From Myroides sp. N17-2 (lineage in GTDB: Bacteria; Bacteroidota; Bacteroidia; Flavobacteriales; Flavobacteriaceae): a stretch of 47,642 bases of DNA. Position numbers and translations under genes: made by a program. The DNA is taken from positions 1-47,642 of the forward strand of contig NZ_NSGJ01000041.1 in the NCBI RefSeq assembly GCF_002286775.1, read 5' to 3'. A model generated the notes under the pieces. It searched no databases. It was given only the letters and a program-made list of their open reading frames with translations, and was not told the DNA's origin. Positions 44,262 through 47,642 of the stretch are shown here, one piece after another (the stretch's first letter is position 1; every line of letters starts with the position of its first letter).

Positions 44262-44795
44262 ATGAAAAAGAGAATGCTGATCATTGCTACATTATTTGTA
44301 GCAACAACTTCTGTGGTTAAAGCCCAAGAAATAAAAACAACTGAAGTAGGAACTGAACAAAATTCACTAGAAACGTTAGTCAATGAGCAGAAAAACATAG
44401 AAAATGCTCAACAATTAGAAAGTGCTAAAATACAAAATGAATTAGACGAAGCTAAAAAAATTGAACAAGAACAAAAAATAGCTGAAGCTCAACACAAAGC
44501 AGAATTACAAGAGCAAAAGAAAAAAGAAAAAGAAAACAAAGCTGAATTAAAAAGACAAAAGGAAATTCTTAATAGTCAGAAAAAAGTAAGCAAACAAACG
44601 ACTAGATTACAAAAAGCGCAAGATAAATACAATACTAGAAACAGTAAATACATACAACAAAAAGCTGCTGGTAAATTAGCTCCTATTGAGGAATTAAAAA
44701 TAAAGAGTCAATTGCTAGATCTACAAACAAACATAAAAAAACAAGAAATAGAGCTTAAACGTGTTACAATGGAATACGAAACTCTAAATAAATAA
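44262..44795 (+). CDS. Secreted coiled-coil protein at the end of the rod operon
   Basis: 177 residues from the ATG at 44262. A signal peptide (MKKRMLIIATLFVATTSVVKAQ) leads into a long Lys/Glu/Gln-rich coiled coil (about 45-175; EAKKIEQEQKIAEAQHKAEL, ELKRQKEILNSQKK, IKKQEIELKRVTMEYETLNK) with no other domain. An upstream in-frame start at 44214 inside the rodA end would precede the signal and is rejected. It is 41 bases after rodA with no terminator between and is followed by a strong one, so it is the last gene of the elongasome operon. A periplasmic role with MreC, PBP2 or the envelope is plausible but not shown. Confidence 0.8.
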   Translation: MKKRMLIIATLFVATTSVVKAQEIKTTEVGTEQNSLETLVNEQKNIENAQQLESAKIQNELDEAKKIEQEQKIAEAQHKAELQEQKKKEKENKAELKRQKEILNSQKKVSKQTTRLQKAQDKYNTRNSKYIQQKAAGKLAPIEELKIKSQLLDLQTNIKKQEIELKRVTMEYETLNK

Positions 44796-44800
44796 AACTA

Positions 44801-44836
44801 AAAGACTACTTCATAATCTGAAGTAGTCTTTTTTTA
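44801..44836 (+). terminator. Terminator of the mre-rod operon
   Basis: AAAGACTACTTCA (44801-44813) and its complement (44819-44831) around a five-base loop, then a long T run. Confidence 0.92.
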
Positions 44837-44867
44837 TCTTGAAATAAAAAAGTGGGTGTTTATAGCC

Positions 44868-46281
44868 ACTTTAACCCACATTACGCATTAGAAAAAGATG
44901 TATATTTATTAAGTGTAATTCCTAACGCGTAGCGTTAGAAAATTTAAGCCTATGAATTTTGATCTATCCTTTACAAACAAAGAGATTACACCATGGGGTG
45001 GAATGGTCTTTTTAAAGCAAATGTTAGATAAAATAGGCTTTAAATCTCAGATTAATTCTTGTGAAAGTCTTCCTTGTCAAAATTCTAATCGAGCACATGA
45101 TATTGATGTGATTTTAGAGTCTTTTATGGCAAGTGTTTGGTGTGGTGCAAACCGCTTTTTACACACAGAAGTAACTAGACATGATAAAGCTCTTGGTAAA
45201 ATATTTAACTGGCGAACTTCACCAGGGCAAGATGCGTATAAACGTTATTTTTCCAAGTTCGATGCTAGTAGTAACATTGAAACTGCTAAGCACTTTTTTC
45301 AATGGTTTTTTGAAAACATCAACTTAAATTATTTTACCTTAGATATTGGCTCTACTGTCATGACTCGTTATGGAGAAAAGCAACAAGGAGCTAAAAGAGG
45401 GTATAATCCAAGTAAAAGAGGACGTAAATCTCATCACCCTATTATAGCTTTTGTAAATGATATTCGCATGGTAGCCAACTTTTGGTTGCGAAGTGGAGAT
45501 ACAAGTTCTGCCAACAACTTCATTAACTTCTTAGAGGATACTTTATCTGTTTTTGGGAATAAGAAAGTAGGTTTAATTCGATTAGACAGTGGTTTTTTTC
45601 AAAAGGATATTTTAGATCATTTAGAGTCTAAACCTATGAACTACATTATTGCTGCTAAGTTTACTCATCCTGTGCAAAGGCTAGTAGACAGTCAAACCTC
45701 TTGGCTAAATGTCGATGAAGGTATCCAAATAAATGACACCTTCTACCAAGCTAAAAATTGGGAAAAACCTAGAAGAGTTATCATTGTAAGACAGAAAATA
45801 AGTAAACGTCCACAAGCACCTGGAAAAACATTAAGTCTATTTCCAGAAGATGAAATACACATAAATTACAGATACTCCGCCTATGTTACAAACTTGGAGT
45901 GTGGTGCCTATGATGTATGGAAAAACTATCGAGCAAGAGGCGACGAAGAGAATAGAATCAAAGAACTAAAACAAGACTTTGGAGCAGAATCTTTTAATCT
46001 AAAAGACTTCTATGCTACCGAAGTTGCTCTAATCTTTGTGATGATTGCTTATAATCTAATGGCACTGTTTAGAATGTTTGTTTTACAAGAAAAAACACAA
46101 AAATCACTTTCTACATTAAGATATAGAACCTTTGCTATTGGAGCTTATTTCGAGAAAACAAATGACACGATCAAGCTTAAAATAGCACTAGTCAAGAAAC
46201 GACGAAAATGGTTCGTAGGTTTATGGGATTATCCTTTAGACCTACCTTTAAAATTGCCTAATGCGTAATCTGGGTTTAAGT
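44868..46281. mobile_element. IS1380-family insertion sequence
   Basis: Terminal inverted repeats ACTTTAACCCACATTACG (from 44868) and the complement of 46258-46281 agree over 22 of 24 bases. They enclose a single intact transposase gene on the plus strand, about 1.4 kb in all. No target duplication is visible at these boundaries (left AGCC, right AATA), so the true tips may lie slightly outside, or the flanks have changed. A hairpin AGTGG/CCACT lies across the left tip. Confidence 0.8.
44952..46268 (+). CDS. IS1380-family transposase (IS4-like DDE)
   Basis: Cuts and joins the element ends through a DDE active site. 438 residues, intact. Catalytic acids by motif: D131 in LDIGSTVMTRYGEKQQGAKR (about 130-149), D212 in RLDSGFFQKD, and E333 in GDEENRIKELKQDF. 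N-terminal part with IGFKSQINSCESL and a basic C-terminus (KKRRKWFVGLWDYPLDL). Stop codon lies inside the right inverted repeat. No frameshift or truncation, so it may still be active. Confidence 0.9.
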   Translation: MNFDLSFTNKEITPWGGMVFLKQMLDKIGFKSQINSCESLPCQNSNRAHDIDVILESFMASVWCGANRFLHTEVTRHDKALGKIFNWRTSPGQDAYKRYFSKFDASSNIETAKHFFQWFFENINLNYFTLDIGSTVMTRYGEKQQGAKRGYNPSKRGRKSHHPIIAFVNDIRMVANFWLRSGDTSSANNFINFLEDTLSVFGNKKVGLIRLDSGFFQKDILDHLESKPMNYIIAAKFTHPVQRLVDSQTSWLNVDEGIQINDTFYQAKNWEKPRRVIIVRQKISKRPQAPGKTLSLFPEDEIHINYRYSAYVTNLECGAYDVWKNYRARGDEENRIKELKQDFGAESFNLKDFYATEVALIFVMIAYNLMALFRMFVLQEKTQKSLSTLRYRTFAIGAYFEKTNDTIKLKIALVKKRRKWFVGLWDYPLDLPLKLPNA

Positions 46282-46545
46282 AATAAAACAAACTGGATTA
46301 TACAGAATATTTAAAAAAGAAATAAATACAATACAGAGTTTAAAACAACGTTTACAAGCTATATTACTTACCTCTCTCTTTCCTAAACGCTTTCCTAAGC
46401 TGTATAGTAATATTAAAAGCTTTTTAATCTTGACTACATATTCATTCAAAGAACTCGCCTTAATTCCTTTCATAACCACAAATAAAGCTTTACTAAGAAA
46501 CCATTTACGACTAGGATAATTCACTACTAAATAAGTAAAATCCAT
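46276..46545 (-). pseudogene. Possible small ORF cut by the IS1380 element
   Basis: An ATG at 46545 opens a frame of 89 codons (MDFTYLVVNYPSRKWFLSKA) that reaches its stop within the right inverted repeat of the insertion sequence, so its last codons come from the element. Basic and hydrophobic, no recognised domain, no -7 box upstream. If real, it is a gene truncated by the insertion; it may equally be a chance frame in AT-rich DNA. Confidence 0.25.
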
Positions 46546-46909
46546 TTAATACTACCCTCTATACATATTTACAAAATAAAATTACAAGAATTGATTATTT
46601 TCTTCCTTTATCAAATCGTCTCCAATACTCCCTTAAGGATGCAAATCATTTTTAAATATGTAAATATACATTGAGCGATTTTCACTCTTCATTACCCATA
46701 TTATTACATGTGCAAATCCACGTCTACAGAATTAAAACTTTTTTGATAGATCATTGAATCACCATTCATATCATATCTTCATTTTTAAATTCACATTTCG
46801 TCATAACTACCGTATTATCAATTAATTAAATAGTTGAAAACCAAAATAACACTACGAATACCACTTATAATACTTAACTTAACATCTAACCAATAAAAAA
46901 GATATAGAT
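46546..46909. other. Intergenic region before the CDGSH gene
   Basis: 364 bases, AT-rich. I see no ORF, no terminator and no exact TAnnTTTG box upstream of the CDGSH gene; its promoter is therefore not identified. Confidence 0.5.
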
Positions 46910-47563
46910 ATGTTTAAGATTAAAATTTTACCAAATGGACCATATGTGGTTCAGGGTTTAAATAAACTAATTGAAGAGACTTCTCAAAGAAAAAAAGGAA
47001 TACTAGAAGCTGTAGAGACTAACGAATTTGAACAAGAAAGTGAATATCATCTGTGTAGATGTGGTGCATCAGCTAATAAACCTTTCTGCGATGGATCACA
47101 CGCCAAAGTTCATTTTGATGGAACAGAAACTGCAGACAGAAAGAATTATATGGATAGAGCAACATTACAAGAAGGAGTAGAAATGGACCTGCTTGATGAT
47201 GAACGCTGTGCATTTGCACGTTATTGCCATCGTGAACGAGCTGAAGTTTGGACCTTAACAGCCAACTCAGGAGACACTGAGAATATGCGAGAAGCAATTG
47301 AAGGAGCTTCTGCCTGTCCATCAGGACGGTTAACAGCAGTAGTAGATGGCAAATGTGTAGAAAATGAATATGAACCAACAATAGCAATAGTCCAAGATCC
47401 AGAACAAAAAGTAAGCGCAGGTTTATACATCCGTGGAGATTTTGAACTTCAGGCTGCTGATGGAACTACATATGAAAAAAGAAATAGAGTTGCGCTATGT
47501 AGATGTGGTGCCTCTAGAAATAAAGGATCAATCTCAAAAGTTGTGTTTATGCATAAAGTTTAG
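46910..47563 (+). CDS. CDGSH / divergent 4Fe-4S protein with degenerate second CDGSH motif
   Basis: Iron-sulfur protein of unknown reaction, probably electron transfer or cluster delivery. 217 residues. First CDGSH motif CRCGASANKPFCDGSH has all ligands (C49, C51, C60, H64). A middle block with CAFARYCHRE (100-109) and ACPSGRL (135-141) is a divergent single 4Fe-4S domain. The second CDGSH starts CRCGASRNK (197-205) but then reads GSISKVVF: PFCD is missing and His is replaced, so C197 and C199 stand alone. Comparison with the first motif suggests a 12-base in-frame deletion at 47524/47525. Frame otherwise intact. Not in an evident operon. Confidence 0.88.
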   Translation: MFKIKILPNGPYVVQGLNKLIEETSQRKKGILEAVETNEFEQESEYHLCRCGASANKPFCDGSHAKVHFDGTETADRKNYMDRATLQEGVEMDLLDDERCAFARYCHRERAEVWTLTANSGDTENMREAIEGASACPSGRLTAVVDGKCVENEYEPTIAIVQDPEQKVSAGLYIRGDFELQAADGTTYEKRNRVALCRCGASRNKGSISKVVFMHKV

Positions 47564-47642
47564 TCAATCTGTATAAGAAGAAGTCAATATCTCTTACTCC
47601 TCTAAATTGAGCCCTGAATGCTTTAATTTTGGCATTAAATGA

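Noticed and set aside
47073..47430. Minus-strand ORFs under the CDGSH gene
   Set aside because: Antisense shadows of the iron-sulfur protein, with no upstream signals.

Overview
The window is a chromosomal segment of an AT-rich member of the Flavobacteriaceae (Bacteroidota). The evidence is two SusC/SusD pairs, a PorT/SprT type IX secretion gene, a TamL-type BamA-like lipoprotein, a DUF5686 protein, a stand-alone pyruvate dehydrogenase E1-beta gene and at least eleven start-proximal copies of the Bacteroidota -7 box TAnnTTTG. Gene order and protein style would fit Myroides or a close relative, but the genus is an inference. Almost everything has an ordinary chromosomal character; the accessory parts are an IS3-like end at the left edge, an immunity-gene island near 17-19 kb, a palindromic element near 9.8 kb, an 11-bp repeat structure near 30 kb and an IS1380-type insertion near 45-46 kb.

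Region by region: 1-119 is the end of an IS3-type element running off the window. 207-9698 holds two tandem, clearly paralogous susC-susD operons on the minus strand, each ending in an intrinsic terminator; no glycan-degrading enzyme accompanies them. A 188-bp imperfect palindrome and a 41-codon Cys-containing peptide gene lie between the second pair and an Lrp/AsnC regulator. 10.8-14.7 kb (minus) is a six-gene run for nucleotide and folate metabolism: bifunctional nuclease, thyA, a 2TM protein, folA, a secreted hypothetical protein and a deoxynucleoside kinase. etfB-etfA follow. 16.6-19.0 kb is a gene-poor stretch followed by four small immunity-like genes (HEAT-like, two unknown, SUKH), one of them frameshifted, with no toxin gene; an AraC regulator is convergent to them.

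20-30 kb carries GNAT acetyltransferase, pdhB, a DUF5686 outer-membrane protein, inorganic pyrophosphatase, a DinB-family protein, an alanine/glycine:Na+ symporter, a second GNAT, ubiE/menG and porT. 30.2-38.6 kb carries a TrmH-family rRNA/tRNA methyltransferase, divergent tamL, class II fructose-bisphosphate aldolase, an accD that lacks the zinc-ribbon cysteines, a MacB-like permease and purH.

38.7-44.8 kb is the cell-shape operon mreB-mreC-mreD-mrdA(PBP2)-rodA, with a secreted coiled-coil protein as its last gene and a strong terminator. An IS1380-family element sits just downstream, and the window closes with a CDGSH/divergent ferredoxin protein whose C-terminal CDGSH motif seems to have lost four residues. 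Transcription units are well delimited: nearly every operon end shows a U-tract hairpin, and many starts show a TAnnTTTG box 20-60 bases upstream, although the matching -33 TTG is usually missing.
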